Shown: positions 9,326 through 21,310, numbered from the stretch's first letter. The stretch: 64,000 bases of DNA from Miscanthus floridulus (GCF_019320115.1 NC_089593.1:12159823-12223822); one strand, 5' to 3'. The notes: generated from the sequence alone by a model not told the origin. Numbers and translations are program-made.

Positions 9326-9913
9326 ACGCCAGAGCATCATGTGTGCGATGGATGCCATCTGCTGCATGCTGGGTGTTTTATCAGTTTGCTACTACCTCTT
9401 CATATCCTCCACCATTACTGTGGCATTAGTACTTGGTGACCTTTTGATTCTTGAATATGAAATGCAATTTATAGAGACCGGAGTACTTAGGATGTTACAC
9501 TTTTTTTTTTACCTCCTAAATCTAACTAGTGCTAACAATTTTGATCAAAATCTAGAGTAGGCTTAGGCTTATATGGTCTAAGGCTACGAGCGCCCCCCCT
9601 GTGTCATGAGACGTGCTAAGATGATTTAAGGCCAGGATTCAGAGTATCTGTCACGAAGGTGACCACGCTACAAGAAGAAGAAGCAGGTGAGGAAGCGAGA
9701 GATCCTGGTGTCCTTTGGGCCAGGGAGTAAGAAAGGGGTAAGCGGGCTTCCAGGCCCAATCCCCTGTTCACTGGGCCAGAATGGCGTTGATTGGGCCCAG
9801 TTGTAATTTTCGTTTAAGAGAGTGTTTTGGAAGAGGAATCGTGATTCTCAAAAACAAGAAAAAAGAAAAGAAGGAAGAGGAGAGTCGTTCTTGACTGGTA
9901 TCCGTTATCTAAC
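9326..9913. other. No supported gene
   Basis: Contains the short duplicate of the copy B flank (9475-9510). GC-richer sequence with repeated GGGCC motifs at 9700-9800 resembles retroelement non-coding DNA, but I cannot assign it. Confidence 0.3.
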
Positions 9914-10186
9914 GGTGCGTTTGGCTCGCCAGATTAGTCCGTCCGTCCTACAAAATATCGTTTTGTTTGCGTCACCCTACCATGCCGTCCGTCGTCGAGT
10001 CATTCCATTTTTTGTTTACTCCAGCAAACCAATCAGAAGAGCCGGTTCATCCCCTGGAAAAAGTGACGGACGAACTAGTTCTGCATCGGACCTGGCTCTG
10101 GCTAGTCCGACGAACACGAGTCCAAACTACCAAATACTCTCTGTTGTGATCCTAGCCAGTGACAATAAATATCTAATCCAAACACC
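9914..10186. mobile_element. MITE-like element, about 273 bp
   Basis: The ends GGTGCGTTTGG and CCAAACACC are inverted, and the interior is enriched in GTCCGTCCG. No clear target duplication. The 141-aa ORF over it is spurious. Confidence 0.5.
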
Positions 10187-10254
10187 GAGATATAAATGGG
10201 ATTGCTCCATTGATTTCTCTTCGTCCTCTCAACCAAATCTTACTTAAAGATACA

Positions 10255-10290
10255 CTAGCCCGAACCAGCGCGCTACGCTGCGCGGACTAG
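10255..10290 (-). mobile_element. Helitron-like 3' terminus (minus strand)
   Basis: On the minus strand a GC hairpin (CGCGC, 6-nt loop, GCGCG; plus-strand 10269-10284) is followed 10 nt later by CTAG and a host T (10258-10254). That is the layout of a Helitron 3' end. The element would extend to the right. No 5' TC end was located, so its length and cargo are unknown. Confidence 0.45.
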
Positions 10291-10880
10291 GAAGCAGCAC
10301 GTGATATGGTTCTGAACAGTAAAAAAAAGTAGATAAAAAACTAATTATGAACAACACTAAACACTGCCGAACCGTGAGTAAACAGTACCTTGTGAACAGT
10401 AGATAAAACTAATTATGAATATTTTTGTTTTTTACTACAGGTGTTGATTTTGAAGATAAGCTTTCAAAGATAAAAATAAGTTCCATATCAACGAGTAACC
10501 ATCTATAGCCGGCTTATCAGTTAGAATCTATAATATTTTTCTCTCACAACAAAACAGTTTTAGCCGGCTTATCAGTCAGCTTTAATACCAGCCAAACAGC
10601 CTCAGTGCCGAAACCTTTTATGAAAAGTAATAAATTACCCCAAAATCAGAATTACCTTGGCAGCCGAAATGAAGCTATGCCGTCAAGAATATAATTTTCT
10701 TGGTAAACCACTAACCTAATCAATTTGAGATGGCTCGGCAGTTTGTTTTAAAATTGTTTTGATTAAACTTGTTTCTTTACTAAAATAGAATTAAGTTGAT
10801 TTTGAATGACTTTTTAACTTCGGCACGACTCGTTAGATTATGTTAATTTCAAAAAAACATATCAATTTTGAAGACACCAG
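10291..10880. other. AT-rich spacer upstream of the 11.5-kb gene
   Basis: No coding signal. It contains AGCCGGCTTATCAGT blocks at 10508 and 10563, which look like remains of a small inverted-repeat element. Confidence 0.4.
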
Positions 10881-11506
10881 AGGTAAAAAAAACCTGCATC
10901 CGTTGCTCATTTGCTCCTTGGTTTCGTCGGCTCCACCTCCGGCCCTTTGCGCTGCCGGCCGACGCCGACGGCCACCGCCACTGCCCACTGCCACCTTCCG
11001 TGCCAGCCGGAAGCGCAAAGACCCACCGCACTCGTTTCCCAGCGCAGGCCCGAGCCCTCGCCGCCGCCGTCGTCACAACCAGCGGAGCCCAAATCCATGG
11101 ATGCTTCCACCCCTAACCCTCGTCGTCGCCGTCGCCGTCGCCCGCGCTTCTGAGGCCAAGTCCACGGGCCGAGCTACCGTGTCCCAATCCCGACTCCCCA
11201 CCAATCTTCTCCTCCGCCATGGAGATCCGCCCGGGCTGATGCCTGATTCTCCATCTGACGCTCCGCGGTAAGCCCTTGCCCCACTGGTGGTTGGGGATTG
11301 TTCTGCTTTGGTTGAGGTATTGGTAGGAATCCTCCCGTTCTAGCGGTTTCTCTCACGAATCCGTGGGTTCTGTGCGACAGATTTTTGTTTCTTTGCTCAA
11401 AATTCATCTGTCCGTCCGTCCGCAGGGTCTTGTGGAGGAGGATTGGGGCGAATTTCTGTAGTGTTCCTGTGGCCCTGAAGGGCCCCTGACGCATCAGTGG
11501 CGAGCC

Positions 11507-14500
11507 ATGGCTCCCGCTCCAGCGGCCATGGATGTTGACGACGAGGGTACTGGTGGTGGAGCCAGGAACCAGAGCACCATGGTGGTGGTGAAATCTGACT
11601 GCACAAACACTGACCCTCTGGTGGTCGGTCCTGAACCTGTGGAAGACGAGGGAGGTGGAGGTGATACCACCGAATGTTCGAGCTCGTTTGGCGACACCTG
11701 TTCTGGATTTCAAGATGCGGCAGGCGATGGTGAACCAGAAGTGAATTCTGGCATGTCTGCTCGTGCCGATGGTGGCAGGCCCTGGAATCCCCCTAGGTGA
11801 GTGTCCTGTAAGTTCCTCGCGTGCCCTGGATGCTATTGGTCTCATTATTGTGTGTGCGCTCATGGTTCATGGAAGAATGAATGGGTGTAAGATTATGCTT
11901 GAGCACTAGGCAGTTACGGAGTAGGTGCTTATGTGAGCTCTGCTGAATTTCATATATTCAGTTTCACTTTCGCCAATAAGAGACGGAGACATGCTTCACA
12001 TTTAGAATTACAGTGTTTAGTTTTCCCGCTCCCGCGCTCCTGTGATAAGATGGAAGGTTGTAGTGGGATTTCAACTGTTATACTATGTTGTAATTGGTGC
12101 ACCTTCCTGTCTTCGGAAGTAACAAGAAAAGTAGGACCATCAGTGTATCTGAAACAGAAACAAATTACTAATTATTCAGTAACGTAATGCAGAGTCTTGT
12201 ATGCTTATTAATTAATTAGTACCTTCTTGCTGAAATTTTCCTTTTCTGGGACACGTTTCAGTCATCATTTATTCATATACGAAACTTAGCAGGTGATAGT
12301 AGCACCTAGATTAAAAGCCAGGTATGATTTCTACCCAATTCTTCTAATCACGATAGAAGCAGGTGTCAACGGCCAGGAAGTTATGTGTTCTGTCCTAAGA
12401 AATGCCACACCACTTATGACTATGACTAACACGATCCGAAAAAGCAATTACCGGATACTCGTATGGTCTTCTATTTGTCAAGTCGCTAATTAAAAAGACA
12501 ATTAAGCAGATGATAGCTTCTTCAAAAGTATTGTAAATTTATCATGTTGGTTTTTCCACCAGGACTTTGGTTAAAACAGTCTGGTAGATTGATTCCATGA
12601 TAATCTGTCAATCGTGTAGTGGACGAAAATACTAATATTGACACAAAGTACCAGTATCCTTCTGGTTAGAGAGAAAGTCCTTGGGGGTTAGTATTGCCCT
12701 TGTTTCTTTTTGGAAAAGTTCACCTAGGTGTTTTACTAAATGCTACTCTATATTTTAAGCATGACAGTCCGAATTTGCAAAAGAAATTCCTAGCCTGGGA
12801 TTTGAACCCACACCAGCATTGATGATATTTATTTTTAATGCTGTAGACCATTATAGGTTCATTTTTGTGCGTGTTGGGAGACATCGTATATTTTCATGCT
12901 TATTGCCTTTCTTTGAGAGTATGGTTTTTATTTCTGATATTCATGCTTTAAACTATGATGTGTAGCCAACTAGCCATGAACAAGGAAACCTGTGCTACTC
13001 TTATCAGTGCTTCAAAGTGTTAGCTTACATATCATTTTGTGGGTATAGCTAGAGCCTAGAATATAATTGGAGCAAGCAACTACTTTCTATATTCTTATTA
13101 CATTTTGTTGTAATGTTTTATTCTGATATCCTTCATTTTTATGCAAATTTTGTGATATGTGATTACTCTTCATAAGGAAAAAGGTGACGGCTGAGTGGAG
13201 GAATTATGTTCGTCCAATTCTGTGGAGATGCCAGTGGTTAGAGTTGCGTATGAGGGAGCTCTCATCTCAAGTATCAAAGTATGACAGGGAGCTTGCTCTA
13301 AACAAGAAACAAAAAGAATTACAAGCAGCAAGCAAACCAAATGGTTCTATGTCAGAATCTATGCAGATTCACAAAGGTCATGGAAACAGTATCATGAAGA
13401 GGACAAAGCGGAAGAGGCATGAAGAAAATTTGGATACTCCTTTGTACATCAACAAGCACCAAATATTGTCATACTACCATGGTCTGACATCCAGTTATGT
13501 CGTCTTCTTTTGTGTAGGGATAGGGCATCTATTTATCCATGGCCATGTCAATTCTGCACCGGGTTTTGTTGTCAACGACAATAATTCTTTCAGTATTTTG
13601 CAGATAAACAAAATAAGGGAGCTGAAACTGATGGTCTCTTAATTGATGACGATTGTGGTAGTACAGGTATGAATGTGCCTATCTGGTCAATTTTTTCAGT
13701 GAAGTTAAAATGGAAAGCACGGTTGTTATGACCGGCGTCCAATACTCTAGGCGCCGGCCCATTAGTGGCTAATGGCGCCATCTGTTAGGGGCTAGCAGCC
13801 CAGGCGTCATCTGTTAGGGGCTAATTGCCCAGAATTAGCTATTTTATTTATTTCCTCAGATAGAATTTAGTCCTTAAATATAGGATCTTATAGATGGAAG
13901 CTAGGAGGATAAATATCTGTAAACATTGATTGGAGAGAATTAAGCAAGGCAACAATTTAGTTGCTCGGCTTCCCTGAAGCCCTAGCCGCGCCCTCTCTTC
14001 CTCCTTGGCGCGGTGATCACCACTGGCGCCGACTTGCCGCCGTCGCTTGCCTAAGCCTCGCCCTCCGCTCTTCCATCCCTACAACCTCCGTAGCAACTCC
14101 CGTAGGATCCCTAATCCTATCAACGGTATTGAGCAAAGTTACACCATTAGATTGAATTAGACGTTAACCCAGTTGTGAGAAAAAGCTTGCTCTTGTTAGG
14201 AATGCGTTTATGTTTTAGCTGAGGCATATGCTTGTGTTTTAATTGAAGGTCAACAATTAATTAGTCACCAAGTCTTTAACCATATGAACGCTATCAAAGG
14301 AATTCTGAGATGTCTAATATGACTTCGGTTCCACAGAGTTCTTAATTCTTACTATACACTCCATCCCATTGTTTTAGTTTTCATTGGACTATACCAGTCT
14401 CCAGCACACACCTTTGATATTTTGCTTTATTAGTATATGTTAGTAAAAATATCAAAATTGTAATTGCTTGAAAGCACATCACTTGGCAAATCTACTAATG

Positions 14501-17500
14501 TCATTTCAGGTGACAATCTTGCTTACGTGTACTTGGTCAAGGTTTAGTTCTTAAGTATCTGAGCAAATATTCTCTCCATCCAAGTATATAGGGTGTATTT
14601 TATTTTAGCACAGTGTTCAAAACTAGGCTTTTTTATATCAAAATTAAACTTTGACCATTATTTTCTGTTTCACAATATAGTAGTAGTGTTTACACTTTAC
14701 AGCTATAAAATGAATATAGTGTGAAAGCACTTTGAAATATGGATGTAGCTGTATAGTTTGTGCCCATATAATTTGACTGAGCGTAAGTCAAATTATACAA
14801 AGTTTGAATTTTCCATAAACATACATACCCTACATAATTTGAGAGGAACGAATTTGTATAGCTGTATGATATAATGTGTTCTGATCCTTATGATTTTATT
14901 TGATCTTATGGTAGCATTCCTATTTTTGGGTAGACCAATGAAGGACATACATAGCTATTTGAGGTTTAGTTAAATTGACCATGCAGAAACTCCAATTCAT
15001 CTTTATTCTCTGCCTAGCTAATAGTCATGCAAGAACTATCTATGTATTTGATTCATTCTAAATACAGTTCCTATCCGAGGCGGACTTGACAGTGTTACAT
15101 TGCTTGATTCTGAGGATTATGATGTGATTTTTGAGCAACTCTCTTTAAAGGATATTCTCTTGACGATTGATGGGGTTCAGTCTCGAGTTCATCTGCTTCG
15201 AGGTCGTCTCAGCAAGGCTCATTATGAAGGAAGAAATTTGGCATTTTCTGAGGGCAATACTCATGTCAGGGTGGCTCCGAAGAGACAGCATACTCAAAAG
15301 CGCTCATCTTATACAGAATGTAGATATACTAAACCACAGAAAAAGAAGAATCTAAATGTTTTGCTCAAGGATGATAGTGGACCAGCTCTTTCAGGGAGAC
15401 CTTCTTTGCCTGACAGGGAAACCGATACTCCTATAAAAGATGCAGATAGGATTGCTGAAGAAAGAAGTGGAGAGGGCAAACACTCGAGGGAGAAAGCCAT
15501 AACAATGGACCTTCTCTTGGGTATTGGCAATTACATACCAAATGGTTATATAGAGGATTTATGCAAAGAAGTAAGTCTTTGATCCTTTGCTTATTCTTAT
15601 TCCTTTAATTATTTAGTGCTTGTTTGGATTTGGGTTGATGCTCTCAGAGTTGCTACTCAAGCGTTGGAATTTAAATCCTCATAAGCACAATAGGCTTTGA
15701 TTTATAAAGTCCCCATTTACTATTTCTAGAGAAAATAGTCAAACATTATACTCTGAAAAAATATTGTAGGGATAGTTCCTTTACTTGTCTATGTTTAAAT
15801 TAAAAAGTGTAATACCCATGTAAACATATGCTGTTTTTCTTTAAAAAAAATATAAAGAGATTCTGTTTCCCCACAAGAACTTAGAATTTGTAGTTATATG
15901 ATTATATCTTGGATATGAGGTATGGGGCTTTAGAATTTATTAGGATGTTGGGTTGTTTGTAAATCAGGTCCATCCAGAATTCACTACCTAGGGTGTGCAT
16001 TGGTAGAAGATATCCCTAGTGAAATTTGCAGGTTATAAAATTGAAGGCATGAGGATGGCAACGTGACAAAGCACTTCATTTTTAACTTTGTTGTGCAAAC
16101 TAACAAATATTAGTAATTTAGTATGTTATGTTTCTATATATGACAGTTTTGAAAGCTTAGTGATACTTGTGGATCTGTGGTTATGCCATATTGACCTATT
16201 TCACTGATTTTGAACCACTTCCCAGAAAATGGTTAACGTGTTAGCTTCTTGGGCAATACATTTGCACTGGCATTTACTTGACTGTTTCTTTTTTGCAGAA
16301 CGCTGACGATATCCTCATAGACAATCAAGCAACCTAGTGATGTCTGTCAGCAGTTTGACAAGGCCAAGCATCTGCCTTCTGGAACTTCTTCCAAAGAACA
16401 GAACGTTTCTGCTCCAGTGGAAGTGAAGAACACTTGTGCTCCAGTAAAAGTTGATAGCACTTGTGCTCCAGTGGAAGTAGATACCACTTGTGCTCCAGTG
16501 GAAGTACCACTTGTGCTCCAGTGGAAGCAGATACCACTTGTGCCCTAGCAGTGGGGCAAGAATCATTTGTTGAAAAGTCACCCTCGAAGGAGCCTGTCTC
16601 TTCTGGGAGCAAACAGGAACCGAACTCTAAGAAAAAGAGGAGGAAGAAAGGCTCTTTGTTTACCAGGAAGAAGCAGAGGAAAGAGGCGTCCAATACAGCT
16701 GCTGCAAAGGAGAAAACTGAGGGCAGGCCGTCAGCTGCAAATACCCGAACTGAGAGCACGCCCTCTGCTGTAGCAAAGCAGAAAACCGAGGGCACATGCT
16801 CTGCTGCAACAGGGCCGCAAACCATGACAGCTCGCTCTGCTGGAAAGAAGCGCAAATCTGTAAATGAACCTGCAGATGCAAAGGAGCATGGATCTGGGAA
16901 CTCATTCTCTGCATCGACAGAGCAGAAAACTGGGAAGCCATCCTCATGCAATGAAGAGGAAAGAGGCATCCGAAACACATGCTGCAAAGGAGAAAACTGA
17001 GGGCACGGGCACGCTGTCAGCTGCAAATACCCAAACTGAGAGCACGCCTTCTGCTGTAGCAAAGCAGAAAACCGAGGGCACACGCTCTGCTGCAACAGGG
17101 CCTGAAACCATGACAGCCCGCTCTGCTGGAAAGAAGCGCAAATCTGTAAATGAACCTGCAGACGCAAAGGAGCATGGATCTGGGAACTCGTTCTCAGCAT
17201 CGATGGAGCAGAAAACTTGGAAGCCATCCTCAGCAATGAAGAAGCAGACAACTGAAAAGTCGTCCACTGCTGCAAAGAAGCATGGATCTGGGAACTCATC
17301 CCCAGCATCGATGGAGCAGACGATTGGGAAGCTTTTCTCAGCAGTGAAGAAGCAGAAAACTGAAACCTCGTCCACAGCTGCAAAGAAGCATGGATCTGGG
17401 AACAAGTCCTCAGCATCGATGGAGCAGAAAACTGGGAAGCCATCCTCAGCAGCGAAGAAGCAGAAAACTGAAACCTCATCCACAGCTGGAAAGGAGCATG

Positions 17501-17790
17501 GACCTGGGAACTCGACCTCAGCATCGAAGGAGCAGAAAACTGGGAAGGGATCCTCAGCAGTGAAGCAGCAGGAAACTGTAAGCTCGTCTGCAGCTGCAAA
17601 TAAGCAGGAGGCTGAAAGTGCGTCCTCAGCGAAAAAGAAGCAGGCGACTGATAACTCATCCTCCAAAGCGAAGAAGGAAGAGACTGCTGCGAGCGCCCCC
17701 TCGAAGCTGCTGGTTGAGAAGGCTGTTCTGGTGGCTGTAGATGGCAGGAGGAGTCAAAGGGTCCGGAAGCCCAAAGTTTTTGCTGAATGA
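11507..17790 (+). CDS. Uncharacterised plant protein, 5 coding exons, broken Lys/Ser-rich tail
   Basis: Exons by splice sites and phase: 11507-11796, 13177-13481, 13604-13666, 15068-15570, and 16299 onward. Frames join without gaps. A 5'UTR exon ends at 11267 (GTAAGC) and resumes at 11426. The N terminus is acidic (CSSSFGDTCSGFQD near residue 55). Exon 2 has the conserved block TAEWRNYVRPILWRCQWLEL followed by a coiled-coil and a basic KRTKRKRHEE nuclear signal. Exon 4 has a helical block (SLKDILLTIDGVQSRVHLL) and ends GIGNYIPNGYIEDLCKE. I recall this as a plant-specific family without known function; probably nuclear. Exon 5 begins NADDILIDNQAT and meets TAG at 16335, giving 399 aa. Three indels (near 16334, 16510, 16948) separate this from a basic repetitive tail ending RRSQRVRKPKVFAE with stop 17788-17790. 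Either the allele is truncated or the sequence has errors. Confidence 0.7.
13724..14122. mobile_element. Solo LTR (399 bp) in intron 3, target duplication ACGGT
   Basis: It begins TGTTATGACCGGC and ends CCTATCA, with ACGGT at 13719-13723 and 14123-14127. Both ends match the LTRs of the element at 42138-45162 read on the minus strand, so the two appear to be the same LTR family. It lies within the intron between exons 3 and 4 of the 11.5-kb gene. Confidence 0.85.
14571..14855. mobile_element. Stowaway-like inverted-repeat element in the same intron
   Basis: CTCCATCCAAGTATATAGGG at the left is mirrored by CCCTACATAATTTGAGAGG at the right, with long inner inverted similarity around GTCAAATTATACAAAGTTTG. 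Boundaries are approximate. Confidence 0.4.
16681..17238 (+). repeat. 279-bp internal duplication in the Lys/Ser-rich tail
   Basis: The block starting AAAGAGGCGTCC at 16681 recurs at 16960 with the same order of motifs (TPSAVAKQKTEGT, MTARSAGKKRKSVNEPADAK). The offset of 279 bp is 93 codons. Beyond it a shorter repeat (SASMEQKTGKPSSA-KKQKTE) recurs every 30-40 residues to about 17640. Such arrays favour slippage, which fits the indels here. The long minus-strand ORF opposite is a shadow of this codon-biased repeat. Confidence 0.85.
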
Positions 17791-18329
17791 AGCAGAGAGA
17801 CTTCCTAGGGTCCCTGATGCATGTGTATGTATCGTGTCAGCTCGCCGCCAAATTCAGGTGGCAATATTTTGTTCCTATAGGAAGTGCTGGATCGCAGTGT
17901 AAGTGTACATATTAAGGGTGAAAGCAAGCCACCCAAATGGTAGGTAGGTCAGTAGATCAGTATGTTGGTTGGTTCTTTTTAACCCTCTCTTCTGGTTCTG
18001 GTGTAGCAGACTAATAGTATCATGTTGTGTAGCCTCTATATCGAAAAAGAAAAAGAACTGAGAATTATGCCGTGTTATTGCAACTTGGCGTGCTGCATAT
18101 CAGTGCCTTCACTTTATGGTGTCCCCGGGGTTTGATCTTTCAAATACCGCTTTGATATGGATTCGTCTTTGCAACTAAACGGCCTGTGCTCGCGATTCCT
18201 CATGGAGATGGAGTCATCAAATGGAAGACTGATACAGAGGCATGGACTTGCCAGGGTGAGCTTGCAGTTGCAGCGCTGGGTGGTGACTGGTGAGAGGAAC
18301 ACTGAATATTAATTCTCCATTGATGAACA
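17791..18329. other. 3' flank of the 11.5-kb gene
   Basis: Probable 3'UTR to about 18060. The minus strand at 18217-18360 has a short open frame (KKVRVFINGELIFSVPL) that I cannot place in a family. Confidence 0.3.
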
Positions 18330-18474
18330 CACGGACCTTCTTGTCCATGCTGTCATGGGAATAGTATTTGCAGAAGATACCATGGTTAATCACGATCCGT
18401 TCACAAACTTGTTCCAAACAATTTTCAAACAACCAAACTTGTTCCAAACAATTTTCAAACAACCAGGGTGTTTG

Positions 18475-18665
18475 GCAGTTGTTGATAACTGGTGGGCAGT
18501 GGCAGGTGTTGGCCCAGCCCAGGAAGCCGAAGTGGCAGGGTGTTGATAACTCGTGGGCGGTGGCAGGTGTTGGCCCAGCCCAGGAATGGCAGGGTGTTTG
18601 ACAGGTGTTGAAAATTGGTGGGCGGTAGCCGGTGTTGGCCCAGCCCAGGATGCCGAAGTGGCAGG
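18475..18665. repeat. About 61-bp tandem repeat, three copies
   Basis: The unit runs from GTTGATAACTGGTGGGC through GGTGTTGGCCCAGCCCAGGA to GGCAGGGT, three times in a row with small changes. Copy 2 of the segment (27300-27400) has about one unit. Confidence 0.8.
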
Positions 18666-18710
18666 GAATTCTGAAGTGAGATCAATCAATTTCGTCTGCA
18701 ATTATAACTA

Positions 18711-18899
18711 TGGCCCTCTTTGGCGGGGCGCCGGCTCCAACTCCATGCTATAGTGCCAGAGAAGCCGGAGCTAGAGGAGCTAGAAAAACGTGGCTTCTTC
18801 GGTCTTCTAGTTCATTTCGGGAGGAGAGAAAAACGGCTCCCTACTAGAGTAGCTGATTCCGAAGGAGCCGGAGCCACTAGAAGCTTTGCTAAACATACC
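18711..18899. mobile_element. MITE, 189 bp, target duplication CTA
   Basis: The ends TGGCCCTCTTTGGCGGGGC and GCTTTGCTAAACATACC are imperfect inverted repeats, with inner GGAGCCGGAG/CCGGCTCC complementarity. CTA flanks it at 18708-18710 and 18900-18902. The paralogous site near 27440 is empty. Confidence 0.75.
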
Positions 18900-19039
18900 C
18901 TATATTGCTCTTGCGCTTTAAGGAAACACCCATTTTTTTTTTCTAAAAAACAACTTGTAAGTCATGGGGCAATACATCTAATTTTTTGTGGTCCTTGGGG
19001 GGGCCGGGAGGTGCAGGCAGGTGAGATGGGGCGGGTCTC

Positions 19040-19420
19040 CAACAGGTTGCCGCGTGGCTAAAATACTGGAGTGATAATGTCCTGGGTGACTTGGAGAAAA
19101 GGATGAGAAAGGCGAAGAAGGAGCTAGAGAAGTGGAGGCGCGAACTGATCAGCCATCTTTCCACTAGCCGTGAGTCGGTGTGGAGTTTCAAAGTGGATAG
19201 ATTGGAAGAGCAAATTGATTTGTACTGGAAGCAGCTGAGTTGATGTAAACTAGCTCCGTTTTGGAGACAGAAATACTTCCTATTTTCACAATGCTTGCTC
19301 CGTTTTCACTCGCATCCAGCAAGGGGAGAATTCGGCTAGGGTTTGGTGGCGCGAGAGTTTGGGCACAAGGAAGTGCAAAAGCGAGAAGGTTGAGATGCAA
19401 GGATGGGAGGGTGAAAAGTT
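19040..19420 (+). pseudogene. LINE ORF2 fragment (region between endonuclease and RT)
   Basis: The plus strand encodes, with a frame change, KELEKWRRELISHL, VDRLEEQIDLYWKQ and then GDRNTSYFHNACS. The order WKQ ... FGDRNTSYFH is the hallmark of plant L1-type LINEs just before the reverse transcriptase. Stops and a frameshift near 19220-19240 show it is dead. No RT domain follows. Confidence 0.7.
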
Positions 19421-19461
19421 TTTACCGCACGGCTATTTATTTACAATTGGAATTACGCGGC

Positions 19462-19578
19462 GTGTTCGCTGGTTGGTGCTGGTACTGGTTTGGGCTGGCT
19501 GGTGCTGGTTTTTTTTTGTGAGAGGAAAACACTGTTGGCTGGTTGAATAAGCCTGGCTGAAACCAACAAGCGAACAGG
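19462..19578. mobile_element. Small inverted-repeat element (MITE)
   Basis: GTGTTCGCTGGTTGG at the left and CCAACAAGCGAACAGG at the right are inverted. Inside are CTGGTGCTGG and CAGCCAAC-type motifs shared by a common grass MITE group. Confidence 0.6.
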
Positions 19579-19579
19579 G

Positions 19580-20550
19580 TGACGGAGGTATCTTCTCCTG
19601 GAAGTAACCGTTGTGCCACCAACAGGCAGATCTTTTTTTTTATCATTGCAGAGGCTAAGTGCATGTACAACCCACAGATGGAAGGTCGTCTTTAAGAGAC
19701 TGGTATCTGACGTATAGATAAGTAAAAAGACAGATCATACAACACAGAGACGAGGGGTCGTCTGCAAGCATTTTAATGCTTCGCATGTTGCCAAAATCAA
19801 TGATGAATATCAATTTGTATACCATTGTGTTGCCGTTTGATAAAAAAATGATTCAAGCATGAATATCAACTTGCTACCATATGTGCTCGAATAAACAAAC
19901 ATGCATAAACATGCTATTCGTTTTCTAAGCGCCATCTAGTTTTCAGGAAAAAATCATCACATTCAGAAACTGCATGCCATCCAATTTTCTAGAAAAAAAC
20001 GGCACATTCAGTTTTCTGCGGTACAAAAACTGCATGCCATCTGCAGTTTTCAGAAATCAGTACATGCAGAAACTTAACAGCACAGAAACTTAACTGAAAG
20101 TTCAAGGACATACTGCAAGTTCACACTATTTAGATAGTTTCAGGAAGCATTACATGGGTATGTCCTCTGCAAGCTCACACATACTGCAATGACTTCAGTT
20201 CCTCTCCAAGTTCACACATACATAGTTTCAGGAAGCATTTCAGGACATAATGCAATGACTTTAGTTAGTCTCCAAGCTTTTCTAAGACTTCAGTTCCTAA
20301 AAATCGTAGATAGCAGACAATTGTTATTCACTATCTGTAACATTTCTGTAAAACCTGTTCTGTCAAGGTAGCCACTACTACATCATAGCCTCATATGTAA
20401 CCTTTCTGTAAAACCTGTTTCTAAAATTGCAGATTACAGATAGCAGATTTAACTTTCTCAGCCTCATATCCATCGAATCTTACAACCTGAATTTGTCGTT
20501 TCCAAAATTGTCAGACTCAATAATTTGCCCTGAGAACAATTGAGATATTG
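19580..20550. other. No gene seen; diffuse A-rich repeats
   Basis: The stretch 19960-20460 has several near-repeats of TACTGCAAGTTCACAC, TTTCAGGAAGCATT and TTTCTGTAAAACCTGTT. This looks like degenerate tandem duplication of non-coding sequence. Confidence 0.4.
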
Positions 20551-20552
20551 GA

Positions 20553-20950
20553 GTGAACCTTTTCACCAGACAGTCATCAGACCCAAAAGGTTGCAAGCAG
20601 TGGCCAGTGGGTTTGCTTATGAAGCAGCAGTTCCTCTTCTCCATGATGCAAGGCACGACGGACGATAGTGGTGCCATCATGCAGACGGGGGCCTTCCCTG
20701 GGAGCGAAGACGGGCCTCATCTGCGGCGCGCTGCCCGGCGTGGACGCAGACAAGCTAGGCAGGCGACCTGTAGACGACGAGCAATACATGGATGCGCTGG
20801 GGCCTAACGAGAACCACGGCGGTGCAGCCCTGCTCCTTGGCCACCTTGACCTACCTGGCGAGGCAGGGCACCTCCCCGGAGCCGGCCGTGCGGCGCAGGG
20901 CTCTACGGTAGCCTACAACGGGAGCAGACACTAGCGCCGACGCTGAAGGA
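20553..20950. other. GC-rich exon-like block, unidentified
   Basis: Base composition rises sharply and both strands are open (plus strand 20668-20934, 88 aa; minus strand 20480-20680, 66 aa). I recognise no domain and see no convincing splice structure. It may be a captured exon belonging to the CACTA-flanked region that ends at 23004. Confidence 0.25.
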
Positions 20951-21310
20951 TGGAATGCGACGACACCGGCGACATAGGGAGGTGGGGAAAGATTTGGCGC
21001 GAGATTTCCCTCAGCCGCGTACCGGAACCGCGTGCGCGTGCACTGGATCCGCGCTCTCGGCTTGGGGACGCCGACGACCTGTACAACGCTGTTGGAGGCG
21101 GCGTCTCGGCCTCGGGCCACGCGACTTCCCCGTCGTCTCGCGAGGCGACGCAGACCCCGTCTCCTAGCATCGGCGGGGTGTTTTCTGCGAAATTTACGTC
21201 ATGGAGATGGGCTCAAGAGACCCGTTGTACATGCCCTAACGTGCAGATATTTTTAACCGTTATGGATGCCAACGGCTGGATTTTCCACCACGCGTCTAAT
21301 TGAGGGGTCT

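Larger units (their letters stand above)
18330..18990. repeat. Dispersed duplicated segment, copy 1
   Basis: It aligns with 27100-27600: ACCTTCTTGTC, ATATTTGCAGAAG, GGTTAAT-CGATCCGTTCAC, TTCCAAACAA, GTGTTGG-CCAGCCCAGGAAG and the following TTGCTC-TGC region. Copy 1 contains a MITE (18711-18899) that is missing from copy 2, and more internal repeats. Function of the ancestral sequence is unknown. Confidence 0.75.

Noticed and set aside
16334..17659. Minus-strand ORF of 441 aa
   Set aside because: It is the reverse of the Lys/Ser/Thr-rich repeat exon; codon-biased repeats leave the opposite strand open. No domain and no splice context.
10255..17800. Idea that the 11.5-kb gene is cargo of the Helitron ending at 10255
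   Set aside because: The gene has a full promoter side, long introns and conserved exons in phase, and no 5' Helitron end was found; a resident gene is simpler.
20372..20390. CACTACTACATCATAG as a possible left end for the CACTA at 23004
   Set aside because: It does not match CACTACCACAAAAAAAGG beyond the first bases and lacks the CTCCGTTAAT repeats.
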